NCBI RefSeq assembly: GCF_024213375.1
Contig: NZ_JANAVJ010000018.1
Coordinates: 1 to 64,000 of the forward strand
DNA length: 64,000 nt
DNA from: Paenibacillus sp. MZ04-78.2
Lineage (GTDB): Bacteria > Bacillota > Bacilli > Paenibacillales > NBRC-103111
Direction: 5' to 3'
Shown here one piece after another: positions 42,908 through 51,719 of the stretch; position 1 is the first letter of the stretch, and the number at the start of each line of letters is the position of its first letter. The notes beneath the pieces were generated by a model, which saw only the letters and a list, made by a program, of their open reading frames with translations, did not search any database and had not been told where the DNA came from. A program made the position numbers and the translations under genes.

Positions 42908-43084
42908 TCAAGGCTCGTCAAGAACCTTTTCCTGCTCGTTCTGATCTTGGCGCGCAGCTTCGAGCACGTCTTGATCCGTCTCGCTCTGCCCTTGGATGGC
43001 GGCTGCCGCGTCCGCTTGGTTAGCGAGCTGCTCCTCCGCTTGTCCTACGCCGTGCGCGCCTTGATGTCCTCTGCTGGATGCCAT
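42908..43084 (-). CDS. Small Gln/Ala/Glu-rich protein
   Basis: A 58-residue polar protein (starts MASSRGHQGAHGVGQAEEQL, ends EQEKVLDEP) with a GGAGG site eight bases before the ATG. It has no hydrophobic core and is probably disordered or a long helix. The Gln/Ala/Glu bias recalls small spore proteins, but no repeat or GPR-type cleavage site was seen. A real gene is supported by the ribosome site and codon use only. Confidence 0.6.
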   Translation of the reverse strand: MASSRGHQGAHGVGQAEEQLANQADAAAAIQGQSETDQDVLEAARQDQNEQEKVLDEP

Positions 43085-43180
43085 GGAAAACCTCCGGTTG
43101 TCCGTTTTGTCGGGAAGACACCGTTTAGTATGATCCTTGTGGCGATCCTTTATCCCAGCTTAGGAAACATCCGGCTTAAC

Positions 43181-44602
43181 CTAAGATTTCGGATAAGTCG
43201 ATGTGGTCTTCCCCTTCTTCTTGCTCGGCTCCACGTCCGACAATTGCACCGACAGCGTCGTCAGATCGTTGGTCCGCTTGTTCTTATCCGGATTGCGCAG
43301 CTGCGAGCGGAGACCGACCGTCGTCACGCCGCTGACGTCAAGCGTTAGCGGAAATTCCTCCTGCTTGACGAAGCCTACGCGGCCGTCAATGATCACGTAC
43401 ATATCGACCTTCTCGTTGGAGTTCAACGCAATGGTCAAATATTTGGACCCTTTTGGCTGCACGGCAGCTTCGATTTCGCCCTTCTGCTGCAGATCTTTCA
43501 CAATAACGCCCTTGTCGTCAAAATAGTCGCTGACTCGAACGATCGATTTATCCGACCAATTAACCGGGCCGTCCTGTGAATAGCCGCCGTTCGGAGGCGT
43601 GATCGTATTGCTGTTCGGGTTGTTATTGAAGCTGCTGCCGGAAGACCCGTTCGAACCGCCGGTGCCGCCCGAATTCGTCCCTGTCCCGACTGGATTAAAA
43701 GGAAGCGTTAAATCCACCGTCGTATAATCCCAGAGCCAGCCGTTCCTTTTCAGATACGTGTACGCACGGTCCAGAATCGTTACCGCTTCGGCGCGGGTCA
43801 CGTAGTCTTTCGGACGAAAATATCCCATATCGTTCGGCGTCATAATGCCGCTTGCCTTGAGGCTTGCCAGCGCTTTGGCCTGAACGTTGGACAGTTCGTC
43901 CCCGCCCAGCTTGCAATCCGCGGTGTTGTTGCCGAGAATGAGCGTGACAAACACATTGTTGCCTTCCACGTCCATCAAGCCGTCTTCGACATACCGTCCG
44001 TCCGCTTGGGCGACTTGGTATTCCGCTTCCGTTTTGAACATTTTGACCGGAACGTCTTTCAATTCCGATACGACCGAGCATACGTCATTGTCGCTAAAAC
44101 GCTTTTCCATTAAACGATTGTCGAAATACGCATACAACAACTGGGCAAGCTGCAGACGGGTCAGCTGCATATCGGGGCGAAAAGCCAAATTTCCTTCCCG
44201 GCTCAGCCCATACCCCCCGATTTTGAACGAGGCGTTGTAAATCTCCGTTATGGGCTTATGCGCCCAATGCAATTCGGGTACGTCGGTAAAATAAGTAATT
44301 TTTTGTTTCCCGGTGGCCAGCGCGTTCGGACGATACTTATCGAACAGCCGATACACCATAGCCGACCATTCCGCCTTGCTGATCGTCTTGTTCGGACGGA
44401 AGTTGCCGTCGGGATACCCAGTCAGCACTTGCTTTTTCGCCATAAGTCGGATCGACTCAACGGCCCAGGCATACTGCTTCGCATCGACATCCGGAAACAC
44501 ATTAATTTCCGCCGCTGCGGGTCTGGGCCACAACGACAACAGCACGGACAACGACAGCAGAACTGCAAGCTTGCGGTACCATGAAGAATATATCTTGTTC
44601 AT
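43181..44602 (-). CDS. SLH-domain surface protein
   Basis: A 473-residue exported protein. Residues 1-31 are a signal peptide ending PAAA. Three S-layer homology domains follow at about 32-95 (VFPDVDAKQYAWAVESIRLM, LTGYPDGNFRPNKTISKAE), 100-165 (YFTDVPELHWAHKPITEIYN, FRPDMQLTRLQLAQLLYAYF) and 225-285 (KASGIMTPNDMGYFRPKDYV). A Gly/Ser/Asn linker lies at about 300-340. The last 130 residues form a beta-rich domain of unknown role. SLH domains bind pyruvylated secondary cell-wall polymer. Confidence 0.93.
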   Translation of the reverse strand: MNKIYSSWYRKLAVLLSLSVLLSLWPRPAAAEINVFPDVDAKQYAWAVESIRLMAKKQVLTGYPDGNFRPNKTISKAEWSAMVYRLFDKYRPNALATGKQKITYFTDVPELHWAHKPITEIYNASFKIGGYGLSREGNLAFRPDMQLTRLQLAQLLYAYFDNRLMEKRFSDNDVCSVVSELKDVPVKMFKTEAEYQVAQADGRYVEDGLMDVEGNNVFVTLILGNNTADCKLGGDELSNVQAKALASLKASGIMTPNDMGYFRPKDYVTRAEAVTILDRAYTYLKRNGWLWDYTTVDLTLPFNPVGTGTNSGGTGGSNGSSGSSFNNNPNSNTITPPNGGYSQDGPVNWSDKSIVRVSDYFDDKGVIVKDLQQKGEIEAAVQPKGSKYLTIALNSNEKVDMYVIIDGRVGFVKQEEFPLTLDVSGVTTVGLRSQLRNPDKNKRTNDLTTLSVQLSDVEPSKKKGKTTSTYPKS

Positions 44603-44902
44603 TGCGAAACCTCCCATCTCTTTCCTTATTATCGGACGAACGGGCGCAAAATGTTACGGTTTGGAATCTTTACCTGCAAAAAAGCACACAAGCCGCTGCC
44701 GAATTCTTATTGTCCGGCGTGTGCCTATCCATAGATTCTCCCGCTTGCCTATGATTTCCTTATGTCGTTCCCTTTGGTATTCTTCGATCTGCAAAACCTA
44801 TCCTGGTCGGCAACGCAAAAAAACTGCCCACGCTTAGATTTACCTAAAGCGCAAGCAGGTTCCTGCATGCTTCATTCTTTTGAATTGAAAGGCTGGGAGA
44901 GA
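44603..44902. other. Intergenic stretch
   Basis: About 300 bases. It holds the promoter region of the SLH gene and, at 44683-44724, the terminator of the small motility-type gene on the minus strand. No further gene is seen. Confidence 0.5.
44677..44724 (-). terminator. Intrinsic terminator of the YjfB-like gene
   Basis: On the minus strand GCACACGCCG pairs with CGGCTTGTGTGC, followed by TTTTTTGC. Confidence 0.75.
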
Positions 44903-45082
44903 TCAGACGCGAATATCCAAGTTTTTGCCCAGGTTGGGATGCTGCGCCGCCGCAAAATCCTGAAGCATCGTTGCCGCTTGGGCTGCCTGAGAATCCTTCA
45001 TTTGACTTAGCAGAGCAATGCCGACCGCCTGCTTTAACGGGTTTCCGCCGCTAATGGCGTTCAATGCTGCGTTAATTTGCAC
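44903..45082 (-). CDS. Putative motility protein, YjfB family
   Basis: A 59-residue protein starting with GTG after GAGGCGAG. It reads VQINAALNAISGGNPLKQAV, then a Gln/Ala-rich helix and ends HPNLGKNLDIRV. Short proteins with this ending (HPxLGxNxDIxV) are the YjfB motility family, linked to flagellar genes through SigD in Bacillus. No flagellar genes are nearby. It is monocistronic with its own terminator. Confidence 0.72.
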   Translation of the reverse strand: MQINAALNAISGGNPLKQAVGIALLSQMKDSQAAQAATMLQDFAAAQHPNLGKNLDIRV

Positions 45083-45254
45083 AAGCTCGCCTCATTTCTT
45101 CGAAAGATGGAGCAAACGCCGGAAGTCCGTTCGCTAAGGCCAGTATAATCGAAACAATCAAGCCCTTCAATACAAATAAAGGAAATTTGTGTTTTCTGCC
45201 GAACCTATTCGTATCAACTCAATCCTGTATTAACGCGAGGTGTTTCCCCTGCCT

Positions 45255-45524
45255 ATGCAGCCCTACGTCATCGCAATCGCCGTTATCCTGTTTTTGATCT
45301 GTCTGGCTGTCTTTCTCCCGAAGTTTTTCAGACGAAACCGATTCGGCCGACCCGGCTCCAAGTCCCGACCTACCGGTAAAAGCCAGCCCAAACAAAGCTG
45401 CTCCTTTTGTCGACGAAAGGTTCCTCCGAAGGAGTTGGCCTTTTACGCCACAGCCGGCAAAGTCGTCGGCGTCTGCCGAGCCTGCCGGCCGAAAGCGGAA
45501 CGTCAAGACTTCATGCGGTTGTGA
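45255..45524 (+). CDS. Membrane-anchored small zinc-ribbon-like protein
   Basis: About 89 residues: one N-terminal membrane helix (VIAIAVILFLICLAVFLP), a basic linker, then two Cys pairs CSFC and CRAC separated by 22 residues, as in a small zinc ribbon. The start is uncertain: a GTG at 45240 overlaps the GAGGTG site and an ATG at 45255 is rather far from it. I do not know the family. Confidence 0.6.
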   Translation: MQPYVIAIAVILFLICLAVFLPKFFRRNRFGRPGSKSRPTGKSQPKQSCSFCRRKVPPKELAFYATAGKVVGVCRACRPKAERQDFMRL

Positions 45525-45622
45525 CTGCTCATTCGTTATGGCGCCAAGCAAGGTCGTCCATAGGGGCATGTGGCTTGCGATGACATCGTTCCCGCGGGCA
45601 TTCCATGTTCCAGCTCCGCAGC

Positions 45623-45650
45623 AAAAAGCCCTGAAATCTCAGGGCTTTTC
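45623..45650. terminator. Bidirectional terminator of the Leu tRNA
   Basis: AAAAGCCCTGA and TCAGGGCTTTT form an eleven-base stem with T-runs on both strands. It terminates the minus-strand tRNA pair and perhaps the zinc-ribbon gene. Confidence 0.9.
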
Positions 45651-45667
45651 ACGAACAGCTATTAGGA

Positions 45668-45750
45668 TGCGGTTGAGAGGACTCGAACCTCCACGGGCGT
45701 ACGCCCACTACCCCCTCAAGATAGCGTGTCTGCCATTCCACCACAACCGC
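45668..45750 (-). tRNA. tRNA-Leu (GAG)
   Basis: An 83-base class II tRNA. The acceptor is GCGGTTG/CAACCGC, the anticodon stem is CTATC/GGTAG with loop TTGAGGG, giving anticodon GAG. The variable arm is GTGGGCGTACGCCCGT-like and the T arm contains GGTTCGAGTCC. CCA is not encoded. Confidence 0.93.
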
Positions 45751-45796
45751 AGGTTATCGTAGGGTGAACCCGATGGGTTCTCACCCCTACTATCTA

Positions 45797-45868
45797 TGAC
45801 CCGTAGGGGATTCGAACCCCTGTTACCTCCGTGAAAGGGAGGTGTCTTAACCCCTTGACCAACGGGCC
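45797..45868 (-). tRNA. tRNA-Glu (UUC)
   Basis: A 72-base tRNA starting GGCCCGTTGG, with anticodon arm CCTCCCTTTCACGGAGG (anticodon TTC) and T arm GGGGTTCGAATCCCC. It lies 46 bases before tRNA-Leu on the same strand. Confidence 0.95.
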
Positions 45869-45987
45869 ATACTGTTTATTGTCGCCGCCTTTTTGAGCGA
45901 CAAGTGTTATTATAGCGGAATGGGATGAGCTTGACAAGCCCCTTTTGAGAAAAAAATTTTCATCTTTTTTGGAGGTAGTCCTTCCCT

Positions 45988-46971
45988 ATGTTACAATCAA
46001 CTGCAAAAGGACCCCATTCCCCTACAGAGGTGTATTCGATGCTGGTATTCAACCACGCTACCGGTCAGGTTACGGAACAGGAGGCCCGAATTCCGGGCGA
46101 CAATGAGAACATCTGGCTCCATATGACAGCTCCCGAGGCAAAGCAGGTCGAACACGTGCTTAAACACATGTTTCACTGCCACCCGCTTGTGGTTGAAGAT
46201 TGCATCAAGCTGAATCAGCGTCCCAAAATGGACCGATACAAAGACCATGTCTTCATCACGTTCTTTGCCGTCGTGGACAAGCAGCTTACTACGGTCGAAA
46301 TCGCTATTGTGGTCGGTGCGAATTTTGTCATTACCATTTGTAAAGAGCCCCTTCCTTTTATCGACGAGCTCCAAAAGCACTTCTTGCAAGTCGAAGACAG
46401 CATGAAACACAGCGGGCGCATCTTATATTTAATATTAGACCGCTGTGTCGACGACTATACCGATATCATCAATCAGATTGAGGACCGCGTCGACCGCTTG
46501 GAGCAAATGATCTACCGTAATCCTTACGTCCATGTATCCCGGGAAATATTTAAATCGAAGCGAAAGATGCACCGTCTCCGCCGTATTATCACTGAAGAGA
46601 AGACGTTGCTGGGCACAATAACGCACCAGAGCTTCCCGTATATTCGCCAGGAAGCGGATGTCTATTTTATCGACATCTACGATCATATTTCCCGCGTTGT
46701 CGATTCCTTGGACGTATTTCGGGAATCGCTCACCGGCCTCCTTGAGCTGCAAATGAGCATTAAATCCGACCGTATGAACGAGATTATGAAGACGTTGACC
46801 ATTATCAGCTCGATTTTTCTTCCGCTGACCTTTATCGTTGGTTTGTACGGTATGAATTTCAAAGATATTCCCGAGCTCAACTGGAACTTCGGGTACGCAT
46901 ACGTTTGGATCGTCATGATCGTTGTCACGATCTCCATGTGGGCTATTTTTAAGTGGAAAAAATGGATTTAA
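45988..46971 (+). CDS. corA: CorA-type magnesium/divalent cation transporter
   Basis: A 327-residue CorA. The cytosolic N-terminal domain covers 1-265 with the long stalk helix. Two C-terminal membrane helices follow, with the selectivity motif YGMNF between them and a KWKKW basic tail. It forms pentameric channels for Mg2+ and sometimes Co2+. The ATG is 13 bases from GGAGGT; a Met at residue 18 is an alternative. The gene interrupts the tRNA cluster and runs on the opposite strand. Confidence 0.93.
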   Translation: MLQSTAKGPHSPTEVYSMLVFNHATGQVTEQEARIPGDNENIWLHMTAPEAKQVEHVLKHMFHCHPLVVEDCIKLNQRPKMDRYKDHVFITFFAVVDKQLTTVEIAIVVGANFVITICKEPLPFIDELQKHFLQVEDSMKHSGRILYLILDRCVDDYTDIINQIEDRVDRLEQMIYRNPYVHVSREIFKSKRKMHRLRRIITEEKTLLGTITHQSFPYIRQEADVYFIDIYDHISRVVDSLDVFRESLTGLLELQMSIKSDRMNEIMKTLTIISSIFLPLTFIVGLYGMNFKDIPELNWNFGYAYVWIVMIVVTISMWAIFKWKKWI

Positions 46972-46983
46972 AGATAAATAAAA

Positions 46984-47008
46984 AAACCGCCTTTCGGCGG
47001 TTTCATTT
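46984..47008 (+). terminator. Intrinsic terminator of corA
   Basis: AAACCGCC, loop TTTC, GGCGGTTT; an eight-base stem with the T-run in the second arm. Confidence 0.88.
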
Positions 47009-47016
47009 ATTATCTA

Positions 47017-47104
47017 CGGAGAGAGAGGGATTCGAACCCTCGCACCACTTACGCAGTCTAACCCCTTAGCAGAGGGTCCCCTTGAGCCACTTGGGTATCT
47101 CTCC
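47017..47104 (-). tRNA. tRNA-Ser (GCU)
   Basis: An 88-base class II tRNA starting GGAGAGATAC, with anticodon loop CTGCTAA (anticodon GCT), a long variable arm and T arm GGGTTCGAATCCC. Confidence 0.94.
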
Positions 47105-47113
47105 AAGAAAGAA

Positions 47114-47189
47114 TGGCTCCCCGAACAGGACTCGAACCTGTGACAACTCGATTAACAGTCGAGTGCTCTACCAACTGAGCTATCAGGGA
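47114..47189 (-). tRNA. tRNA-Asn (GUU)
   Basis: A 76-base tRNA including encoded CCA. It starts TCCCTGATAGCTCAG, has anticodon arm CTCGACTGTTAATCGAG (anticodon GTT) and T arm CAGGTTCGAGTCCTG. Confidence 0.95.
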
Positions 47190-47207
47190 ATGGCAATTTT
47201 TAATTTA

Positions 47208-47684
47208 TCATGAATGCGGCTGCAAGTCAAGGGCAAGCAGCTTTAATTTGCCTTTGCAGAAACCGCAGACGTACTTCTTCGGGTCGGTCTTGCGTTTACG
47301 CATATACTCCGCGCTGCAGCTTGTACAAACGAGCTTGTACCGGTAAGGCTCGGTACGCTTTAGCTCCTGCGGAAGCGACCGGCAATAGCGCGTCCCTCCG
47401 ACCTTGGCCAGCAAACGCTTGAAATCGTCATCCCGGTGCCGGTACCCTCCGCCCAGCAAATGCAGGTGGTAATGGCACAGTTCATGCTTAATAATTTTCT
47501 CCACGTCGGCGGCTCCGAATTGCTCATACTGAAGCCAGCTGATCTCGATATCGTGTGTCCGGGTGAAATAGCGCCCTCCCGTCGACCTTAATCTCCGGTT
47601 GAACCTCGCCCGATGCAAAAAAGGACACCCAAACGACGACAGCGATATTTGCTCTACCCACTGCTGCAGCTGTCGGTCATCCAT
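47208..47684 (-). CDS. sprT: SprT family protein
   Basis: A 158-residue SprT-like protein. The zincin motif is H67-ELC-H71, in IIKHELCHYHLHLLGGGY. The C-terminal zinc ribbon has CTSC and CGFC. This is the YdcK ortholog position, next to tRNAs and cmpA/tex, as in Bacillus. Eukaryotic SprT relatives cut DNA-protein crosslinks; the bacterial role is not settled. Confidence 0.93.
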   Translation of the reverse strand: MDDRQLQQWVEQISLSSFGCPFLHRARFNRRLRSTGGRYFTRTHDIEISWLQYEQFGAADVEKIIKHELCHYHLHLLGGGYRHRDDDFKRLLAKVGGTRYCRSLPQELKRTEPYRYKLVCTSCSAEYMRKRKTDPKKYVCGFCKGKLKLLALDLQPHS

Positions 47685-47824
47685 CGTTTTCCCACCCTTA
47701 CTCTCTGGTTTCTCTTCGTTTCTCTCTTGAATTGTAACCGCAGGTTAGGCTAAACTGTCAAGTAGGAATCTGGCATTGCTTCGGACAAATTGTCCCTTTG
47801 ACCCATAGAGAGGAGTTTAACCCG

Positions 47825-48187
47825 ATGTTCAAAAAGAAATGCGCCCTGCTTAAGCTGGAGGACCGGATCGAATTCGTGGAAATGCCCGCTACTCATATGT
47901 ACCAACTGGCTGCGCTTAATCAACGGCTGCATAAGGAGCTGGACAAGCTAACCACGCCTAACGTCCCCGGACTGCCGGTATTTATCGCGGAATTCGACGG
48001 GCTTGAGCTTGTGCATCCAGGCTATACGCTCCAGCATGGCCTGGAATACATCAACCGCCTGGAACAGACGTTCAGCGCGATCCAAGCGCAGGAAAAAGAA
48101 TATCCGCTCATCTCCCTCTTAACCGAGATTCGCGCGCTTCAGGCACAGCTCGAGCAGTGGTACGAAGAGGAAGAGGATTTCGCGTAA
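47825..48187 (+). CDS. Hypothetical helical protein between sprT and cmpA
   Basis: A 120-residue soluble protein (FKKKCALLKLEDRIEFVEMP, then long amphipathic helices and an acidic end YEEEEDFA). The ATG at 47825 has AGGAG nine bases upstream. The family is not recognised. It lies between sprT and cmpA, divergent from sprT and codirectional with cmpA. Confidence 0.7.
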   Translation: MFKKKCALLKLEDRIEFVEMPATHMYQLAALNQRLHKELDKLTTPNVPGLPVFIAEFDGLELVHPGYTLQHGLEYINRLEQTFSAIQAQEKEYPLISLLTEIRALQAQLEQWYEEEEDFA

Positions 48188-48262
48188 AAAGGACCTGCAC
48201 CCGAAACGGCTCCCGCCCATATGCTGTATAGTGTACGGCAGCTAGACGGGAAGGGACTGATG

Positions 48263-48406
48263 GTGTTGCCACAATGGCTTTGCAACCAGCTGATGCGGGC
48301 ATTTTACAACAAAAACCGCCGGCAAATCCGTTTGCTGAACGATTGCTGGTTTTTTTACCGCACCCGCAAAAGCGAGACGGACCCCACGACATCCCAGCTT
48401 CAATAA
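48263..48406 (+). CDS. cmpA: Cortex morphogenetic protein CmpA
   Basis: A 47-residue protein (start LPQWLCNQLMRAFYNKNRRQ, then IRLLNDCWFFYRTRKSE). This closely follows Bacillus CmpA, 37 residues, which in the spore mother cell helps ClpXP degrade SpoIVA when coat assembly fails. The GTG at 48263, six bases from AAGGGA, is chosen; ATG at 48260 and TTG at 48266 are close alternatives. Here a ten-residue polar tail is added. Location between sprT and tex agrees with Bacillus. Confidence 0.87.
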   Translation: MLPQWLCNQLMRAFYNKNRRQIRLLNDCWFFYRTRKSETDPTTSQLQ

Positions 48407-48428
48407 AGATGAGCTCAACGCTCAAAAC

Positions 48429-48500
48429 AAATAGAGCATACGCCAGAGTGAAGGACGCGGCTTCCGCTAAATCCCTTTTCTCCGGCTTATGCTCTATTTT
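48429..48500. terminator. Bidirectional terminator between cmpA and tex
   Basis: AAATAGAGCATA and TATGCTCTATTT pair, extended by GCC/GGC, between convergent genes, with T-rich ends in both directions. Confidence 0.78.
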
Positions 48501-48504
48501 ATGC

Positions 48505-50730
48505 TTAAGAAGGCTTTTTCATCGTCAGCCCGACACGGCCCTTTTTCAGGTCGACGTTAAGCACCCATACCGTCACGACATCCCCTACGGACACGACGTC
48601 CATCGGATGCTTCACGTAGGAATTGCTTAACTGCGAAATATGAACGAGTCCGTCGTTTTTGATGCCAATATCGACAAAAGCGCCGAAGTCGATCACGTTG
48701 CGCACGGTTCCCTGCAGCTCCATGCCCGGCTTCAAATCTTCGATCTGCAGCACGTCCGTGCGGAAAATCGGCGCCGGTAGTTCCTCCCGCGGGTCGCGTC
48801 CGGGCCGCTGCAGCGAATCGAGAATATCGCGCAGCGTCGGCACCCCGACGCCAAGCTTCGGAGCGAGCTCTTCCGGCTCCAAGCTTTGCAGCACCGCTTT
48901 GAGCTCGGCACTGCCTAGCTGCGACAGCTCCAGCTTCAGCTCGCGGAACAGCTTGTCCACCACGTCATACGATTCCGGATGAATCGGCGTGTTATCCAGC
49001 GGATTGCCGCCGCCTGCGATCCGCAAAAAGCCTACGCTCTGCTCGAACGCCTTCGCTCCGAGCCGCGGAACCTTTTGCAGTTGCGCCCGGCTCGTAAACT
49101 TCCCGTTGTCGTCGCGGTATTTTACAATATTTTTAGCAAGCGTGCTGTTGACGCCCGACACATAGGACAGCAGCGACGGAGACGCGGTGTTCACATCCAC
49201 GCCCACGTGGTTCACCGCCGATTCGACGACGAACTTCAGGCTCTCTTCGAGCCTTTTTTGCGTGACGTCATGCTGGTATTGGCCGACGCCGATCGCTTTC
49301 GGCTCGATTTTAACCAGTTCTGCCAGCGGGTCCTGAAGCCGCCGCGCGATGGAGATCGCACTCCGCTCCGCCACGTCTAAGTCCGGGAACTCCGTCTGCG
49401 CCAGCTTGGAAGCCGAATAGACGCTCGCCCCCGCTTCGTTGACGATCAAATACTGAAGCTTCCGCGCCTTGATCTCAGCGATCAGTTCGGCTACGAACTG
49501 CTCTGTCTCGCGGGACGCCGTCCCGTTGCCGACGACGATCAATTCGACGCGATAAGCGTCGATCAGATGCTTGAACGTCGCTTTCGCTTCCGCTATTTTG
49601 TTGTTCGGCGGCGTCGGGTACGTGACAGCAATCTCCAGCATTTTGCCCGTATCGTCGACGACGGCAAGCTTACAGCCTGTCCGGTACGCGGGATCGACGC
49701 CAAGCACCACCTTGCCCTTGACCGGCGGCTGAAGCAGCAGATTACGCAGATTTTCGGCGAATACCTCGATCGCTTTTTCCTCGGCCTTCTCCGTCATTTC
49801 ATTGCGAACTTCCCGCTCAATGGACGAGGCGATCAGCCGCTTGTACGCATCTTCAATGACAGCCGTCAGCGTGTCGCGAACGATGGAAGGCCCCTTGATC
49901 ACTTGCTTCGCAATATACTCGTGAATCCGCTCGACGGGAACGTCCAGCGCGACCTTCAGCACGTCTTCCCGCTCCCCGCGGTTGATCGCAAGAATCCGGT
50001 GCGGCGGCAGTTTACGGACCGGCTCCTGGTAGCTGTAATACATCTCGTAGACGGATTCCTGCTCGGCGTCCTTGGCTTCGGTCCGCAGGATGCCCTGCTC
50101 GAACGTGTGACGGCGCACCCACGCCCGGATTTTCGCATCGTCAGCGATTTGCTCCGCGAGGATATCCATCGCGCCTTGTACGGCTTCCTCGGCCGTCTGG
50201 ACGCCTTTCTCCTCGCTCACATACTTGCCCGCTTCGGCAAGCAGATCGCCTTGCTTGGGCTGCGTCTGAATCCAGAGCGCCAGAGGCTCAAGCCCTTTCT
50301 CCTTCGCCACGCTGGCGCGCGTCTTGCGCTTTTGTCGGTACGGACGGTACAAGTCATCGACTTCCTGCAGCTTAACCGACCGCTCGATTGCTGTACGCAG
50401 TTCGGCCGTCAGCTTGCCCTGCCCATCGATCAGACGGATGACCTCCAGCTTCCGGTCCTCCAGATTGCGCAGATACGTCAGCCGCTCTTCAATGTCCCGC
50501 AGCTGATTTTCATCGAGCTCTCCGGTCATTTCTTTCCGGTACCGGGCGATAAAAGGAATCGTGTTCCCCTCATCCAGCAGGCCGACCGTCGTCTTCACCC
50601 GCCCCGCCGCGATTTGCAGCTCGGATGCGATCTGTTTCAGAATGCGCTCCTGAATCGCCGCTTTCATCTCTTCCGTCAGTTCCACAACCGCCCGAACTTC
50701 CTCTGTCAGTCCCGTTTGTTCTTTTGCCAT
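48505..50730 (-). CDS. tex: Tex family transcription/RNA-binding protein
   Basis: A 741-residue Tex. Order of domains: N-terminal helical region with DEGNTIPFIARYRKEMTGEL, the YqgF/RuvC-like domain (VLGVDPAYRTGCKLAVVDDT), HhH repeats (VNTASPSLLSYVSGVNSTLA, FTSRAQLQKVPRLGAKAFEQ) and a C-terminal S1 domain (GAFVDIGIKNDGLVHISQLS). Tex binds nucleic acid and is linked to transcript and ribosome quality control. The ATG at 50730 has GGGAGGAG upstream. Confidence 0.95.
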   Translation of the reverse strand: MAKEQTGLTEEVRAVVELTEEMKAAIQERILKQIASELQIAAGRVKTTVGLLDEGNTIPFIARYRKEMTGELDENQLRDIEERLTYLRNLEDRKLEVIRLIDGQGKLTAELRTAIERSVKLQEVDDLYRPYRQKRKTRASVAKEKGLEPLALWIQTQPKQGDLLAEAGKYVSEEKGVQTAEEAVQGAMDILAEQIADDAKIRAWVRRHTFEQGILRTEAKDAEQESVYEMYYSYQEPVRKLPPHRILAINRGEREDVLKVALDVPVERIHEYIAKQVIKGPSIVRDTLTAVIEDAYKRLIASSIEREVRNEMTEKAEEKAIEVFAENLRNLLLQPPVKGKVVLGVDPAYRTGCKLAVVDDTGKMLEIAVTYPTPPNNKIAEAKATFKHLIDAYRVELIVVGNGTASRETEQFVAELIAEIKARKLQYLIVNEAGASVYSASKLAQTEFPDLDVAERSAISIARRLQDPLAELVKIEPKAIGVGQYQHDVTQKRLEESLKFVVESAVNHVGVDVNTASPSLLSYVSGVNSTLAKNIVKYRDDNGKFTSRAQLQKVPRLGAKAFEQSVGFLRIAGGGNPLDNTPIHPESYDVVDKLFRELKLELSQLGSAELKAVLQSLEPEELAPKLGVGVPTLRDILDSLQRPGRDPREELPAPIFRTDVLQIEDLKPGMELQGTVRNVIDFGAFVDIGIKNDGLVHISQLSNSYVKHPMDVVSVGDVVTVWVLNVDLKKGRVGLTMKKPS

Positions 50731-50793
50731 CCGACTTTTCTCCTCCCAGACATAAAAAAGCGAGGGTACCCGCACCCCCGCCTCGTCAGCATG

Positions 50794-51144
50794 TTAAAAC
50801 TCAATCAGACCTACGCTTATTTGCAAAGCTTCATCGACCTTGCGCATGGTTTCCTCATCCAAGTGCGTGATTTTGTCCGTCAGGCGCTGCTTATCGATGG
50901 TCCGAATCTGCTCCAGCAGGATGACCGAATCCCTGTCAAAACCGTGCGCTTCCGCGTCAATCTCCACATGCGTCGGCAGCTTGGCTTTTTGAATCTGCGC
51001 CGTAATCGCCGCTACGATCACCGTAGGACTGAAGCGATTGCCGATATCATTCTGAATGATCAGTACGGGCCGAATGCCGCCCTGCTCCGAACCGACGACC
51101 GGTGAAAGATCCGCGAAAAAAACATCGCCACGTTTGACAATCAA
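50794..51144 (-). CDS. ndoA: Endoribonuclease toxin EndoA (MazF family)
   Basis: A 116-residue MazF-type mRNA interferase, the same length as Bacillus EndoA. It starts [20 protein letters not shown], with [13 protein letters not shown] (catalytic Arg region) and [20 protein letters not shown] (catalytic Thr region). It cuts mRNA at UACAU-type sites in Bacillus. Three bases separate it from the upstream antitoxin. Confidence 0.96.
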   Translation of the reverse strand: MIVKRGDVFFADLSPVVGSEQGGIRPVLIIQNDIGNRFSPTVIVAAITAQIQKAKLPTHVEIDAEAHGFDRDSVILLEQIRTIDKQRLTDKITHLDEETMRKVDEALQISVGLIEF

Positions 51145-51147
51145 GTG

Positions 51148-51429
51148 TCACACCCCGCTTACCAGGCGGTCCAGCGTGTTGTCCGCTTCTTCCTCCGCCT
51201 GAAACGCTTCCGAGGCCATGTTCAGGTTGATCTTAGCCATTTCCATATAGCCGCGCTGCATCGATTCGCGCAAATGCCGTTTCTTACGCTCCAACAAGTA
51301 AAGCTTCATCGCCTGACGGATAAACTCGCTGCGGTTGGAATTTTCCTTCTCGACCAGATGATCGACTTCCCGCAGCAAATAATCCGGCAAGCTGATCATG
51401 ATTCGCTTCGTGTTATGCGCACCCGCCAC
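51148..51429 (-). CDS. ndoAI: Antitoxin EndoAI (ribbon-helix-helix)
   Basis: A 93-residue RHH antitoxin: TKRIMISLPDYLLREVDHLV and NRSEFIRQAMKLYLLERKKR make the DNA-binding half, and the C-terminal acidic helix (KINLNMASEAFQAEEEAD) wraps the toxin. It precedes ndoA directly and follows alr as in Bacillus. Confidence 0.95.
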   Translation of the reverse strand: MAGAHNTKRIMISLPDYLLREVDHLVEKENSNRSEFIRQAMKLYLLERKKRHLRESMQRGYMEMAKINLNMASEAFQAEEEADNTLDRLVSGV

Positions 51430-51719
51430 CTATACATGCACCCCCAAAAACATACAAGAACCTATTTCCATTATGGCAAACTTCCAGATAAAATATACAA
51501 AATCAATATATGCCGAAGGTATAGCAAATATGTTATACCTTGACGCGCTCCGCAGCATTTTGCCTCTATACCTTATTCGGGGCAAACCAAGAAAATCCTC
51601 TCATGTTAGGACAAAAAATTCAATGGCAAATGCACCCAGTTCTTTTTTTGGACAAAAATATAGCTTCTCGCAACGCAAGACGATTTTACCTGCGGCTTGC
51701 TTTAACGCCGGAGCCTTGG

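Noticed and set aside
49567-51105. A 512-codon plus-strand frame opposite tex and ndoA
   Set aside because: It crosses two well-supported minus-strand genes in antisense and encodes no recognisable domain.
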